A DNA stretch of 10,867 nucleotides from an uncultured bacterium (GTDB lineage Bacteria; Actinomycetota; Coriobacteriia; Coriobacteriales; Atopobiaceae), in contig CAJMLD010000039.1 of assembly GCA_905214175.1 (NCBI GenBank), positions 1-10,867 on the forward strand, read 5' to 3'. A program made the position numbers and the translations under genes. Positions 1-6,155 of this stretch are shown in pieces (positions within the stretch are counted from its first letter, which is position 1; every line of letters begins with the position of its first letter). The notes under the pieces were generated by a model, which saw only the letters and a list, made by a program, of their open reading frames with translations, made no database searches and was not told the origin of the DNA.

Positions 1-1
1 G

Positions 2-532
2 AGTCTCTCGGTGGGCGCCGTGGCCGGAACGGTTGCCTTTTACCTGGGGATTCCCTTCGCTGCGGGCGCTCTGGGGCGCCTGGCACTTGAGCGCGCAAAG
101 GGTCGCGACTGGTACGAGGGTGTGTTTCTCCCGCGCATCTCGCCCGTCTCGTTTGTGGCGCTTCTCGCGACCATCATCCTCATGTTCTCGCTTAAGGGCC
201 GCCAGATTGTTCAGCTCCCGCTCGATGCGGTTCGTATCGCAATTCCCCTGGTCATCTACTTTGCGGTGATGTTCTTCTCGAGCTTCGCGGTTGCGCATGC
301 GGCGGGCTTCTCGTACCCGCAGACGAGCGCCATCGCCTTCACCGCAACCGGCAACAACTTCGAGCTTGCAATCGCCGTAGCGGTGGCGACGTTTGGCCTG
401 GGCTCTGGCGAAGCGTTTGCGGCGGTTGTTGGGCCTCTCATCGAGGTTCCCTCGCTTATCCTTTTGGTGAACGCCGCGCTGGCAATGGGGCGACGCCTTT
501 CCTGGCACAAGGGCGCGGTGCCTTCCGCATAG
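2..532 (+). CDS. acr3: Arsenite efflux permease Acr3, C-terminal part
   Basis: This is the 3' end of an Acr3-type arsenite/H+ antiporter in the cytoplasmic membrane, which exports As(III). The reading frame is open from base 2 to a TAG at 530-532, so the gene starts upstream of the window. Family signatures visible are the amphipathic stretch RQIVQLPLDAVRIAIPL, the conserved block TATGNNFELAIAVAVATFG, and GPLIEVPSLILL. The last carries the conserved acidic residue of a late membrane helix. About five hydrophobic segments can be counted, which fits the second half of a ten-helix protein. The conserved Cys of Acr3 helix 4 lies outside the window. It is followed by arsC and arsR on the same strand, so it is read as the first visible gene of an ars operon. 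The family call is secure. Some annotators would call it arsB, but ArsB is a different fold. Confidence 0.93.
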   Translation, partial: SLSVGAVAGTVAFYLGIPFAAGALGRLALERAKGRDWYEGVFLPRISPVSFVALLATIILMFSLKGRQIVQLPLDAVRIAIPLVIYFAVMFFSSFAVAHAAGFSYPQTSAIAFTATGNNFELAIAVAVATFGLGSGEAFAAVVGPLIEVPSLILLVNAALAMGRRLSWHKGAVPSA

Positions 533-540
533 GGTTGTAT

Positions 541-604
541 CGCCAAGAAGGAGCCGGCATGATAGGCGTCCCAGCTGTCGACGCCGAGAAGGAGCGCGCA
601 TGAT
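541..604 (+). repeat. Imperfect direct repeat of the arsC ribosome-binding region
   Basis: Bases 541-563 and 582-604 match at 20 of 23 positions with an offset of 41 bp. Each copy has AAGGAG, a 5-nt gap and ATGAT. Similarity continues more weakly downstream, with many differences being transitions, so about 41 bp looks tandemly duplicated. The second copy is the functional arsC start; the first opens a 14-codon mini-ORF. Confidence 0.6.
559..603 (+). CDS. 14-codon mini-cistron overlapping the arsC start
   Basis: ATG at 559 follows a perfect AAGGAG (548-553) with 5-nt spacing and reads MIGVPAVDAEKERA before TGA at 601-603. That stop overlaps the arsC start as ATGA (600-603), the usual arrangement for translational coupling. 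The first codons resemble a degraded copy of the arsC start (M..P.V pattern), which fits origin by tandem duplication. It may be translated to deliver ribosomes to arsC, or may have no role. No function is claimed for the peptide. Confidence 0.3.
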   Translation: MIGVPAVDAEKERA

Positions 605-1043
605 GGACACCCCGATTGTCGCCTTTGTGTGCACGCACAACGCCTGTCGCAGCCAGATGGCGCAGGCGCTGGCACAGACCCTTATGCCCGGGAGGGCCAC
701 GTTCCTCTCGGCGGGAACCAGTCCGGCGGATCGCGTTGACGCAGGTGCTTTGGAGGAGCTCTCTCGTCGCGGGGTCGCGTTGCAGCTCATCGCCTCCCTG
801 CGCCCAAAGTCTCTCGCGGAGCTGCCCCCTCGTGTCGACTGGCTGGTGACCATGGGCTGTGGCGTCGCGTGCCCTTCGCTTCCGTGTGCGCACCGTGAGG
901 ATTGGGGTCTTGCCGACCCAATGGGTGGACCCAAGGGCGGATACGAGGCCTGCGCACAAGACATCCTTGCTCACCTTGCCGAACTCCGTGCAAGAATGGA
1001 TGCCGAGCGATTAGGCGAGGGGGGCGCTGATGAGCGCGGTTGA
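600..1043 (+). CDS. arsC: Arsenate reductase ArsC, thioredoxin-coupled (LMW phosphatase fold)
   Basis: The product reduces arsenate to arsenite in the cytoplasm, so that Acr3 upstream can export it. The phosphate-binding loop CX5R is CTHNACRS near residue 11, with the nucleophilic Cys first and Arg17 sixth. The redox cysteines lie in MGCGVACPSLPC (Cys87, Cys91, Cys96), which resembles the MGC...CP form of this family rather than the more widely spaced pair of S. aureus ArsC. The DWGLADP motif supplies the catalytic Asp (106). Length of 147 residues is normal. Two ATGs compete. The one at 600 is 5 nt from AAGGAG and overlaps the mini-cistron stop; the one at 603 is 8 nt away and would number the catalytic residue Cys10, as in S. 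aureus. The 3' end overlaps arsR by 14 nt. Confidence 0.93.
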   Translation: MMDTPIVAFVCTHNACRSQMAQALAQTLMPGRATFLSAGTSPADRVDAGALEELSRRGVALQLIASLRPKSLAELPPRVDWLVTMGCGVACPSLPCAHREDWGLADPMGGPKGGYEACAQDILAHLAELRARMDAERLGEGGADERG

Positions 1044-1350
1044 CGCAAGAATGTTCAAGACTCTGGCGGACGAGAACCGCCTTGCCATCGTGCGCATGGT
1101 GGGCGCATGCGGGGAGGTGTGCGCGTGCGATCTGCTTTCCGGGCTCAAGATCTCGCAGCCCACGCTCTCCCACCACATGAAGGTGCTCTGCGACTGCGGA
1201 CTGGTGCGCTGCAGGCGAGAAGGACGTTGGTGCCACTACTCGATTGACGCCGGCGCGGCTGCAAAACTTGCAGGGTTCTTCTCGGAACTTGCCACGCCAT
1301 CTGTTCACGGTGACCGGTGCTCATGCAGCGGCTGCGGTGCCGGCGAGTAG
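1030..1350 (+). CDS. arsR: ArsR-family arsenite-responsive repressor, Cys-rich
   Basis: This small winged-helix repressor is expected to bind the ars promoter and release it on binding As(III). The 106-residue protein has the ArsR pattern LADENRLAIVRMV, then the metal-site motif CGEVCACDLL (Cys27, Cys31, Cys33) at the alpha-3 helix, then the recognition helix ISQPTLSHHMKVL and the wing RREGRWCHYSI. It has ten cysteines, including a Cys54/Cys56 pair and a C-terminal RCSCSGCG tail (97, 99, 102), so extra or alternative metal sites are possible. It starts inside arsC (14-nt overlap) after a purine-rich GAGGGGGG. It is the last gene of the operon, whereas many ars operons begin with arsR. The promoter is upstream of the window. 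Confidence 0.93.
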   Translation: MSAVDARMFKTLADENRLAIVRMVGACGEVCACDLLSGLKISQPTLSHHMKVLCDCGLVRCRREGRWCHYSIDAGAAAKLAGFFSELATPSVHGDRCSCSGCGAGE

Positions 1351-1378
1351 TCTCGTCTCGTCCTTCACGGCCTACTCG
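1344..1378. terminator. Weak bidirectional hairpin between convergent arsR and dedA
   Basis: CGAGTAG (1344-1350) pairs with CTACTCG (1372-1378) across a 21-nt loop. Each arm contains the TAG stop of one gene. There is no T tract on either strand, so termination is only possible, not shown. Confidence 0.25.
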
Positions 1379-2019
1379 GCGCCCTCGGAGCGCACGGCGT
1401 TCCTTATTGCGGGGACCGCGCGCTTTGCCACCAAGAGCGCCAGCGCAACGACAATGGCCCCAATCACGACAAGGGTCATCACGTCGATGGCCTGCGTGGC
1501 GTTGGCCGAGGCGCTCTCCCAGGCCGACCCTGCGACGTAGCCAAGCGTGCAGAGCACGGTGTTCCATGCGAGCGAGCCAAGGAAGGTGTAGGCCGAGAAG
1601 CGTGCAACGCCCATGCCGGAGGTGCCGGCGGGGATTGAGATGAGGCTGCGCACCACGGGAATGCAGCGGCATACCAGCACGCTTACCTGCCCGTGTTTCC
1701 TAAACCACCCGATGGCACTCGATACGTCTGCGGGCTCGAAGCCAAGCATGCGCAGGGGCTTGGTGCCCATGAGGCGTTCAAGGCGCTCTTGGCTAAGGGC
1801 TCGCCCAATGCCGTACAGGACGTATGCCCCAAGGAGCGAGCCAATGGTCGCGGCGAGGATGGTCGCGGGAAGCCAGAGCGAGCCAATACTCGACATGAAA
1901 CCGGCCGCTGGCAGGATAGCCTCGCTGGGTATGGGCGGGAAGACGTTCTCGAGAAAGATGAGCGCAGAGAGGGCAAGGTAGCCGTATTGCGCGACAAAGG
2001 AAAGGACGAATCCCTGCAT
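1372..2019 (-). CDS. DedA-family membrane protein
   Basis: DedA proteins are multi-pass membrane transporters linked to lipid-carrier recycling (undecaprenyl phosphate or phospholipids), membrane potential and resistance to cationic peptides. The 215-residue product shows the family motifs: FLENVFPPIPSE (Glu24, Pro28, Pro31, Glu33), GSLLGAYVLYGIGR, and FRKHG followed by CRCIPVVRSLISIPAG (Arg118, Arg124) and F..LGSLAWN. Five or six hydrophobic stretches are visible. The start (CAT at 2017-2019) has AAGGAG at 2025-2030 with 5-nt spacing. It lies downstream of the two-component genes on the same strand, 123 nt after the regulator stop. That gap carries candidate regulator sites and a 5'-UTR hairpin, so dedA may be a target of the neighbouring system. 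The exact substrate cannot be read from sequence. Confidence 0.9.
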   Translation of the reverse strand: MQGFVLSFVAQYGYLALSALIFLENVFPPIPSEAILPAAGFMSSIGSLWLPATILAATIGSLLGAYVLYGIGRALSQERLERLMGTKPLRMLGFEPADVSSAIGWFRKHGQVSVLVCRCIPVVRSLISIPAGTSGMGVARFSAYTFLGSLAWNTVLCTLGYVAGSAWESASANATQAIDVMTLVVIGAIVVALALLVAKRAVPAIRNAVRSEGAE

Positions 2020-2036
2020 AATCGCTCCTTAGCGTA

Positions 2037-2051
2037 GTGCCGCGACGGCAC
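2037..2051 (-). promoter_or_regulatory. Small hairpin in the dedA leader
   Basis: GTGCCG and CGGCAC form a perfect 6-bp stem around a 3-nt loop, only 6 nt ahead of the dedA SD. It lacks a T tract, so it is not an obvious terminator. It could stabilise the leader or affect ribosome access. Confidence 0.35.
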
Positions 2052-2076
2052 CCCCGTGGCGTATTGGCGGTGACAC

Positions 2077-2082
2077 ATGCTA
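2077..2082 (-). promoter_or_regulatory. Possible -10 box for dedA
   Basis: On the minus strand this reads TAGCAT (4 of 6 to TATAAT). It has no recognisable -35, but phased repeats lie just upstream, as at activator-dependent promoters. Weak on its own. Confidence 0.25.
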
Positions 2083-2090
2083 AGGAAGCG

Positions 2091-2131
2091 GGCTAAACAT
2101 CCCGGCACGCCAAGATAAACGCTGGCTAAAC
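2091..2131 (-). promoter_or_regulatory. Candidate OmpR/PhoB-type operator upstream of dedA
   Basis: On the minus strand GTTTAGCC (2124-2131) is followed exactly 11 bp later by GTTTATCT (2113-2120), and a second GTTTAGCC (2091-2098) comes 22 bp after that. Direct half-sites at an 11-bp period are the hallmark of tandem binding by OmpR/PhoB-class regulators, and such a regulator is encoded immediately upstream. The expected third site at the intermediate position reads CGTGCCGG and does not match. I saw no similar repeats ahead of the kinase gene. Confidence 0.5.
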
Positions 2132-2142
2132 GCGGAGGCGGT

Positions 2143-2865
2143 CTACGTGTTGGCATTGGAGCGCAGGATGTAGCCAGCGCCGCGCACGGTTTGGATGAGC
2201 GTCGGGTTCGCTGGGTCGCGCTCGAGCTTCTCGCGCAGCCTGTTCACGTGGACCGTGACCGTAGAACCATCGCCCACGGCGTCCTCGCCCCACACGCGCT
2301 GGTAGAGGGCCTGCCGACTAAATACGGTGTCCGGCCTCTGTGCGAGGAACAGCAGCAGCTCGTACTCGCGGTTGGTGAGCGCAACCTCGCTGCCCGCCAC
2401 GCGCACGGCGTGAGAAGCCGGGCAGATGCGCACATCGCCAAACACAATGTCGTCTGCCTGGGGTTCGTTTGCGTTGGCGGTTGCCGCGGCCGCGCCTATC
2501 GCACGCTCGGTGCTGGCGAGGCACGCCTTTACGCGCGCCACGAGCACGCTTGGCGAGAAGGGCTTGGTCACGTAGTCGTTGGCGCCGGTTCCAAGGCCGC
2601 GGATTACGTCGATGTCCTCGCTGCGCGCGGTCACCATGATGATGGGGACGCCAGAGCGCTCGCGGATTGACCGACACACGGAAAGGCCGTCTTCACCAGG
2701 CAGCATGAGGTCGAGTATGACCAGGTCAAAGCCACCGCCACATGCAAGCGAGAGGCCTCGGCGGCCGTCTGGGGCAATCGCGGTGTCAAAGCCGCTTGCT
2801 TCGAGGTAGTCACGCTCGAGTTCGGCGATGTCCTTGTCGTCCTCAACAATCAAGATCTTGCTCAT
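2143..2865 (-). CDS. OmpR/PhoB-family response regulator
   Basis: This cytoplasmic DNA-binding regulator is phosphorylated by the adjacent sensor kinase. The receiver domain (about 1-118) has the acidic pair Asp9/Asp10, phospho-acceptor Asp52 in DLVILDLMLPGEDG, Thr79 and Lys101 in the TKPF motif. An Ala-rich linker (about 122-138) leads to a winged-helix effector (about 139-237) with ALTNREYELLLFLA, the recognition region TVTVHVNRLREKLE and the terminal IQTVRGAGYIL. Length of 240 residues is typical. Its ATG overlaps the kinase stop as ATGA (2862-2865), and AGGAGG lies upstream, so translation is probably coupled to the kinase. Kinase-first order is the less common arrangement. Candidate targets are dedA, via the phased repeats at 2091-2131, and possibly its own operon. 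Confidence 0.95.
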   Translation of the reverse strand: MSKILIVEDDKDIAELERDYLEASGFDTAIAPDGRRGLSLACGGGFDLVILDLMLPGEDGLSVCRSIRERSGVPIIMVTARSEDIDVIRGLGTGANDYVTKPFSPSVLVARVKACLASTERAIGAAAATANANEPQADDIVFGDVRICPASHAVRVAGSEVALTNREYELLLFLAQRPDTVFSRQALYQRVWGEDAVGDGSTVTVHVNRLREKLERDPANPTLIQTVRGAGYILRSNANT

Positions 2866-4352
2866 GCAGGAGCCTCCTCCGTGCCGGGCTTCTTGGCCGG
2901 TGTGTCTGTCGCGCGCAGCGTGAGAGTTATGCGCAGCCCGTGCGGCACGACGTTCTCTGCCGTGGCATCTCCGCCCATCGCCCGCATGGCGCGCTGGACA
3001 ATGGCCAGGCCAAGGCCGCTGCCACCGGACGCTGCCGTGCGCGACGGGTCGGTGCGGTAGAACACGTCAAAGATGCGTCCGAGCGCCTCCGCGGGCACGC
3101 CGGGGCCGTTGTCGGCTATGACAACCCGCACACGGCTTCCCTTCGTGGTGGTGTCCGTGCGGACCAAGACTGCAGCGCCAGGTGCGTGGCGCGAAACGTT
3201 GAGCAGCACGTTTGACAGTGCCTGCCGCAGGAGACGCTCGTCTGCAAGCACCGTTGCGGGGGTCAGGTCCACCTGGGAGAACGTGTTGCCCGTGCGCTCA
3301 AGCTCCGGCGCAAGGTCGCTTAGGACGCCTTGCAGGAACGTATCCACGCGCACGGGGTGCTCCTCGTGCGGAAAGTCCCCAAGGTCAAGCTTGGAGAACG
3401 TGAACAGCTCGGATACCAGGCCGTCCATTTCCTCGGCCTTGGAGGCAATGCGCGTGGCGTAGCGTTCGCGCATCTGGGGCGTCGTGGCAATGCCGTCCAT
3501 CAGCCCCTCGGCGTAGCCGCGGATTGAGGTGAGCGGGGAGCGCAGGTCGTGCGATATGCACGCGATGAGCTCCTGGCGGCTTCGCTGGTCGCGCTGCTGT
3601 CGCTCCTCGGATGCCTGGAGCTGGGCGGTCATGCGGTCGAACGAGTCCGCGATGGGCCGGAACTCGTCGTCGCGGTCGTAGCGAATGCGGTAGGAGAGAT
3701 TGCCGGCGGAGAGCTGCCGGACGCCTTCCTCAAGGTGCCCGAGCGACCACTCGATGCGGTCGAATACGTAGCGGTGGCAGAAGCGATTGACGAGAAGGAC
3801 CGAGACTGCGGCGGTGAGCGCCAGGATGAAGGCGCTGGCTGCGGCTATGTGCTTGATGGTGCCGTCTGCGACCTCGGTGAGCGAGCCGAACACTGCGACA
3901 TGGTAGCTCGTCGTGCCGCCGCTGGATGTCTCCGCCTTGAGGAACGTCATACGCTCGCCCGAGCGCATCGTGATGGGGCTCTCGCCCGTGGCGCTGGCGG
4001 CAAGCGCGAGCGAGAGGTCCGTTCCCGTGACGCCGCTGGTGGAGAAGACCGTGTGTCCGTCCTCAATGACGGCGAGGTCAAGGCCCTGCCCCTGGAGGAG
4101 GGAGGTGACGCCGTCATACGAGGCTGACGCCGGCAAGGTGTCACCCACGGTCTTCTCGACAAGCTCCGCCGCAGTGGTACCTGCCCAGTAGAAGTCGCTT
4201 TCGCTGTCGAGCCCCAGCCCCTTGTGGCTGGCAGTGTTGAGCATCACGACGAGACATGCCACGCCAACGAGTGCCGTCACGAGGACTGGCACTACGACCA
4301 TGATCACGTTGGAGACAAGGAGCCTGTGGCGGATGGTCTGCCTCGACGTCAT
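2862..4352 (-). CDS. Membrane sensor histidine kinase (HAMP, HisKA, HATPase)
   Basis: This 496-residue kinase is the partner of the adjacent regulator. Helix TM1 is about 12-38, an extracytoplasmic sensor region is about 41-166, TM2 is about 168-189, and HAMP about 190-245 leads to a short coiled linker. The H-box ISHDLRSPLTSIRGYAEGL places phospho-acceptor His268. The N-box is LLNVSRHAP (Asn385), the G1 box DNGPGVP (414-420), the F-box IFDVFYRTD and the G2 box GGSGLGLAI (443-451). All catalytic elements are present, so it should be active. The sensor region has no motif I can assign, so the stimulus is unknown. The neighbouring dedA hints at envelope or membrane stress, which is inference. 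The start at 4352 follows GAGGAG with about 9-nt spacing. Confidence 0.95.
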   Translation of the reverse strand: MTSRQTIRHRLLVSNVIMVVVPVLVTALVGVACLVVMLNTASHKGLGLDSESDFYWAGTTAAELVEKTVGDTLPASASYDGVTSLLQGQGLDLAVIEDGHTVFSTSGVTGTDLSLALAASATGESPITMRSGERMTFLKAETSSGGTTSYHVAVFGSLTEVADGTIKHIAAASAFILALTAAVSVLLVNRFCHRYVFDRIEWSLGHLEEGVRQLSAGNLSYRIRYDRDDEFRPIADSFDRMTAQLQASEERQQRDQRSRQELIACISHDLRSPLTSIRGYAEGLMDGIATTPQMRERYATRIASKAEEMDGLVSELFTFSKLDLGDFPHEEHPVRVDTFLQGVLSDLAPELERTGNTFSQVDLTPATVLADERLLRQALSNVLLNVSRHAPGAAVLVRTDTTTKGSRVRVVIADNGPGVPAEALGRIFDVFYRTDPSRTAASGGSGLGLAIVQRAMRAMGGDATAENVVPHGLRITLTLRATDTPAKKPGTEEAPA

Positions 4353-4443
4353 TGCTGCGCGCTCCTCTCGTCATTGCCGTCGGGGAGGATGGGGCGACTA
4401 CTCCGGTATCGGCGCGTTGATGGCCGGGCGGCGCTTGCCTCCC

Positions 4444-4472
4444 AATATGCACTGTCGCTTGTGCTGTTGCAA
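4444..4472 (-). promoter_or_regulatory. Candidate sigma-70-type promoter for the kinase operon
   Basis: On the minus strand TTGCAA (4467-4472, 4 of 6 to TTGACA) is separated by exactly 17 nt from CATATT (4444-4449, 4 of 6 to TATAAT). Transcription would start near 4437, about 85 nt before the kinase start. No better pair was seen in this gap. Confidence 0.4.
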
Positions 4473-4564
4473 GGAGCCGGGGCGCGGCGCCGGGGTATAA
4501 CCGTGGCAGTTCCAATCTGTCCCCAGGCGCCTTGCCGCGGGACCTACCAAAGGGGAGTGGTCTG

Positions 4565-5098
4565 ATGGGCGAGAAGATCGATGTGCTAGAGCACGCAGGC
4601 GAAATCCTGCCTGCCGTCAACAGGGGCGTGCTGCTTACCAGTGCGGCGCACGGGAAGGTCAATACCATGACCATCTCGTGGGGTATGCTGGGCGTGGAGT
4701 GGGCGCGGCCGGTGTTTGTCACCTTTGTGCGCGAGGGCCGCTTTACCCGTTCGCTGCTGGACGAGACGGGCGAGTTCACCATTGGCGTGCCGGGAGAGGG
4801 CTTTGACCGTAGGATTCTTGCCCGCGCAGGAAGCATCACTGGTCGCGACATCGATAAGATCGCCGAGCTGGGGCTGCACACGGTGGAACCCCAGGTTGTG
4901 TCCGTGCCGGCGATTGCGGAGACCGCCCTCACCCTTGAGTGCCGCGTCGTGCATCGCCAGCTCCAGGACCGTAGCGCCCTGCCGGCGGACATTCTCGCGC
5001 GCTTCTATCCGCAGGATGTGCCGAGCACCAACTGCGATTCCAACCGCGACATGCACATCGCCTACTACGGCGAGGTTGTGGCTGCGTACACGATGTAG
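4565..5098 (+). CDS. Flavin reductase-like FMN-binding split-barrel protein
   Basis: Members of this family (PF01613-like) bind FMN in a split beta-barrel and act as NAD(P)H:flavin reductases or related oxidoreductases in the cytoplasm. The visible core is NTMTISWGMLGVEWARPVF (about 33-51), VREGRFTRSLLDETGEFTIG (about 55-74), and the C-terminal MHIAYYGEVVAAY, which fits closure of the barrel. Length is 177 residues from the ATG at 4565, which follows AGGGGAG (4551-4557) with 7-nt spacing. An in-frame ATG at 4532 exists but has no good SD and precedes the conserved region. It diverges from the kinase gene and converges on yhbY, so it appears to be a single-gene unit. TATAAC at 4496-4501 could be its -10, but no -35 was found at suitable spacing. 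The substrate is unknown. Confidence 0.85.
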   Translation: MGEKIDVLEHAGEILPAVNRGVLLTSAAHGKVNTMTISWGMLGVEWARPVFVTFVREGRFTRSLLDETGEFTIGVPGEGFDRRILARAGSITGRDIDKIAELGLHTVEPQVVSVPAIAETALTLECRVVHRQLQDRSALPADILARFYPQDVPSTNCDSNRDMHIAYYGEVVAAYTM

Positions 5099-5101
5099 GT
5101 C

Positions 5102-5115
5102 TGCGGGAGGCCGCA
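5102..5115. terminator. Short hairpin between convergent genes
   Basis: TGCGG and CCGCA form a 5-bp stem with a GAGG loop in the 36-nt gap between the flavin reductase stop and the yhbY stop. No T run follows, so it is a weak terminator candidate at most. Confidence 0.25.
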
Positions 5116-5134
5116 TCGATGGCGGTTCTTGCCC

Positions 5135-5434
5135 CTATACCAGCTTGATGTGCTCGATGTCCTCGCGCTGAGAGGTGCGATAGAGCACGAACTTGTGGCC
5201 GATTACCTGCACGACCTGGGCGTGCGTGGGGCGGGCGAGCGCGGTTGCCGCCTCGCGGGCGTTCATGCCCGAAGTGCCCTGAACCGAGCACTTGACCAGC
5301 TCGTTTGCCTCAAGAGCGGAGTCGGTCTGGCGCACAACGGCGTCCGTGATGCCGGCCTTGCCAACGCCGATGGTCGCCTCGAGTCGGTTGGCCATGCTGC
5401 GGAGCTGGCGAATCTGACGGCCGGTGAGTTCCAT
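5135..5434 (-). CDS. yhbY: YhbY-family RNA-binding protein (CRM domain)
   Basis: This 99-residue single CRM-domain protein belongs to the YhbY/YqeI family, members of which associate with the pre-50S ribosomal subunit. Evidence is the N-terminal LTGRQIRQLRSMANRLEATI, the GxxG-type RNA-binding loop GVGKAGIT (23-30), ANELVKCSV, and the closing strand IGHKFVLYR (78-86). Length and domain coverage match the family with no truncation. The ATG at 5434 has AGGAGGA just upstream on the minus strand. It lies 141 nt downstream of the MerR gene on the same strand. That gap contains inverted repeats, so it may have its own promoter. In many bacteria yhbY sits near ribosome-assembly or nadD genes, which are not seen here. 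Confidence 0.92.
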   Translation of the reverse strand: MELTGRQIRQLRSMANRLEATIGVGKAGITDAVVRQTDSALEANELVKCSVQGTSGMNAREAATALARPTHAQVVQVIGHKFVLYRTSQREDIEHIKLV

Positions 5435-5474
5435 AGTTCCTCCTGTGTTGAAGCGCGGGGCTTCGAAATGCGGG

Positions 5475-5508
5475 GTTATCGCTGGTAATAACGATACGGC
5501 AGGTTACC
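5475..5508. promoter_or_regulatory. Overlapping inverted repeats upstream of yhbY
   Basis: Three overlapping 5-bp inverted repeats lie within 34 bp: TATCG/CGATA (5477-5481, 5492-5496), GTTAT/ATAAC (5475-5479, 5488-5492) and GGTAA/TTACC (5484-5488, 5504-5508). The A+T-rich patch stands out in G+C-rich surroundings and is where a yhbY promoter or operator would lie. No convincing -35/-10 pair was found. Confidence 0.3.
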
Positions 5509-5575
5509 ACGCAGGAAGGCCGCCGTGCCGCCTCAGCGCGTTTCCCCTCGAAGCGTGCATGTTGGATTGCTGCGG

Positions 5576-6028
5576 CTATACTGTCCCGCTCGTCTCGTCG
5601 TGAGCCGCATCCCACAGTCGGCGGCCGTCTAGGGGGAGGTCCTCGGGCAGGTTGGCTGCAAAATCCTCGTTGCCCTGCTCGCATGCATGGTTGTAGTACC
5701 AGCACTTCCAGCTGAGCATTGCGCGCGTGCGTTCCAGCTCGGCAATCTTTTCGTCGACGTCGTGGAGCTGCTTTCGGAAGAGGTCCAGGCGCTCGGCATA
5801 CGTGCTGGGACCCTCTTGGCACCAGTCCATGAACTTTTTGATGTCACGAATCTCTAGTCCAGATTGCTTAAGGCACTCGATTACGCGTAGGGCCTCCAGC
5901 TGGTCATCGTCAAAGCGACGAATTCCCGACGTGCGCGCAAGCCCGGGAAGAAGCCCCATCTTGTCGTAGTAGCGCAGCGTCGATATGGGAAGATCGAACA
6001 TCTGCGACACCTGGCCGATTGTGTACAT
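5576..6028 (-). CDS. MerR-family transcriptional regulator, AdhR/NmlR-like
   Basis: The N-terminal helix-turn-helix reads MYTIGQVSQMFDLPISTLRYYDKMGLLP, followed by the wing TSGIRRFDDDQLEAL and the region VIECLKQSGLEIRDIKKFMDW; a long dimerisation helix runs from about residue 78 to 108 (split here only for description). Four cysteines are present: Cys52 in IECLKQSG, Cys70, Cys109 and Cys116. A Cys at position 52 is the aldehyde-sensing residue reported for B. subtilis AdhR, and the WKCWYYN motif after the coiled coil also fits that subgroup. I infer a reactive aldehyde or electrophile sensor rather than a metal sensor. Its ATG at 6028 has GGAGG upstream. A 17-bp-spaced promoter with an internal repeat suggests autoregulation. 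Confidence 0.9.
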   Translation of the reverse strand: MYTIGQVSQMFDLPISTLRYYDKMGLLPGLARTSGIRRFDDDQLEALRVIECLKQSGLEIRDIKKFMDWCQEGPSTYAERLDLFRKQLHDVDEKIAELERTRAMLSWKCWYYNHACEQGNEDFAANLPEDLPLDGRRLWDAAHDETSGTV

Positions 6029-6066
6029 GCGGCGCCTCCAATTTATTAACCTAAAGCCAGCTTCAT

Positions 6067-6095
6067 ATCATAGAGCGGGTTCGAGATCCCTACAA
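6067..6095 (-). promoter_or_regulatory. Promoter of the MerR gene
   Basis: On the minus strand TATGAT (6067-6072, 5 of 6 to TATAAT) lies 17 nt after TTGTAG (6090-6095, 3 of 6 to TTGACA). Transcription would start near 6060, about 32 nt before the coding start. A repeat unit overlaps the -35 and fills most of the spacer, the position where MerR-family proteins bind. Confidence 0.5.
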
Positions 6096-6145
6096 ACTTG
6101 CTTTCGGCTATTTCCAATCCCGTCTGGAGGGTTGCGAGCCCCTAC
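6077..6145 (-). repeat. Two repeat units, candidate MerR operators
   Basis: On the minus strand, units at 6077-6093 (GTAGGGATCTCGAACCC) and 6129-6145 (GTAGGGGCTCGCAACCC) share both ends and, with one gap each, a CTCG core. Each has GGG...CCC dyad symmetry. They are 52 bp apart, about five helical turns. The proximal unit lies inside the MerR promoter. Confidence 0.45.
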
Positions 6146-6155
6146 GAAGCATTCA

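Noticed and set aside
4520..4556. TCCCC/GGGGA pairing hiding the flavin reductase SD
   Set aside because: Only 5 bp with a long loop and three further pairs; too likely by chance in this composition to list as a switch.
4141..4992. 283-codon minus-strand frame across the kinase start and flavin reductase gene
   Set aside because: It overlaps two well-supported genes in other frames and is Ser/Arg/Pro-rich without domains.
6077..6093. GGGTTCGAGATCCC as a tRNA T-arm or attachment-site remnant
   Set aside because: Only three stem pairs form, no acceptor stem follows, and no integrase or boundary is nearby. The promoter-operator reading explains it better.
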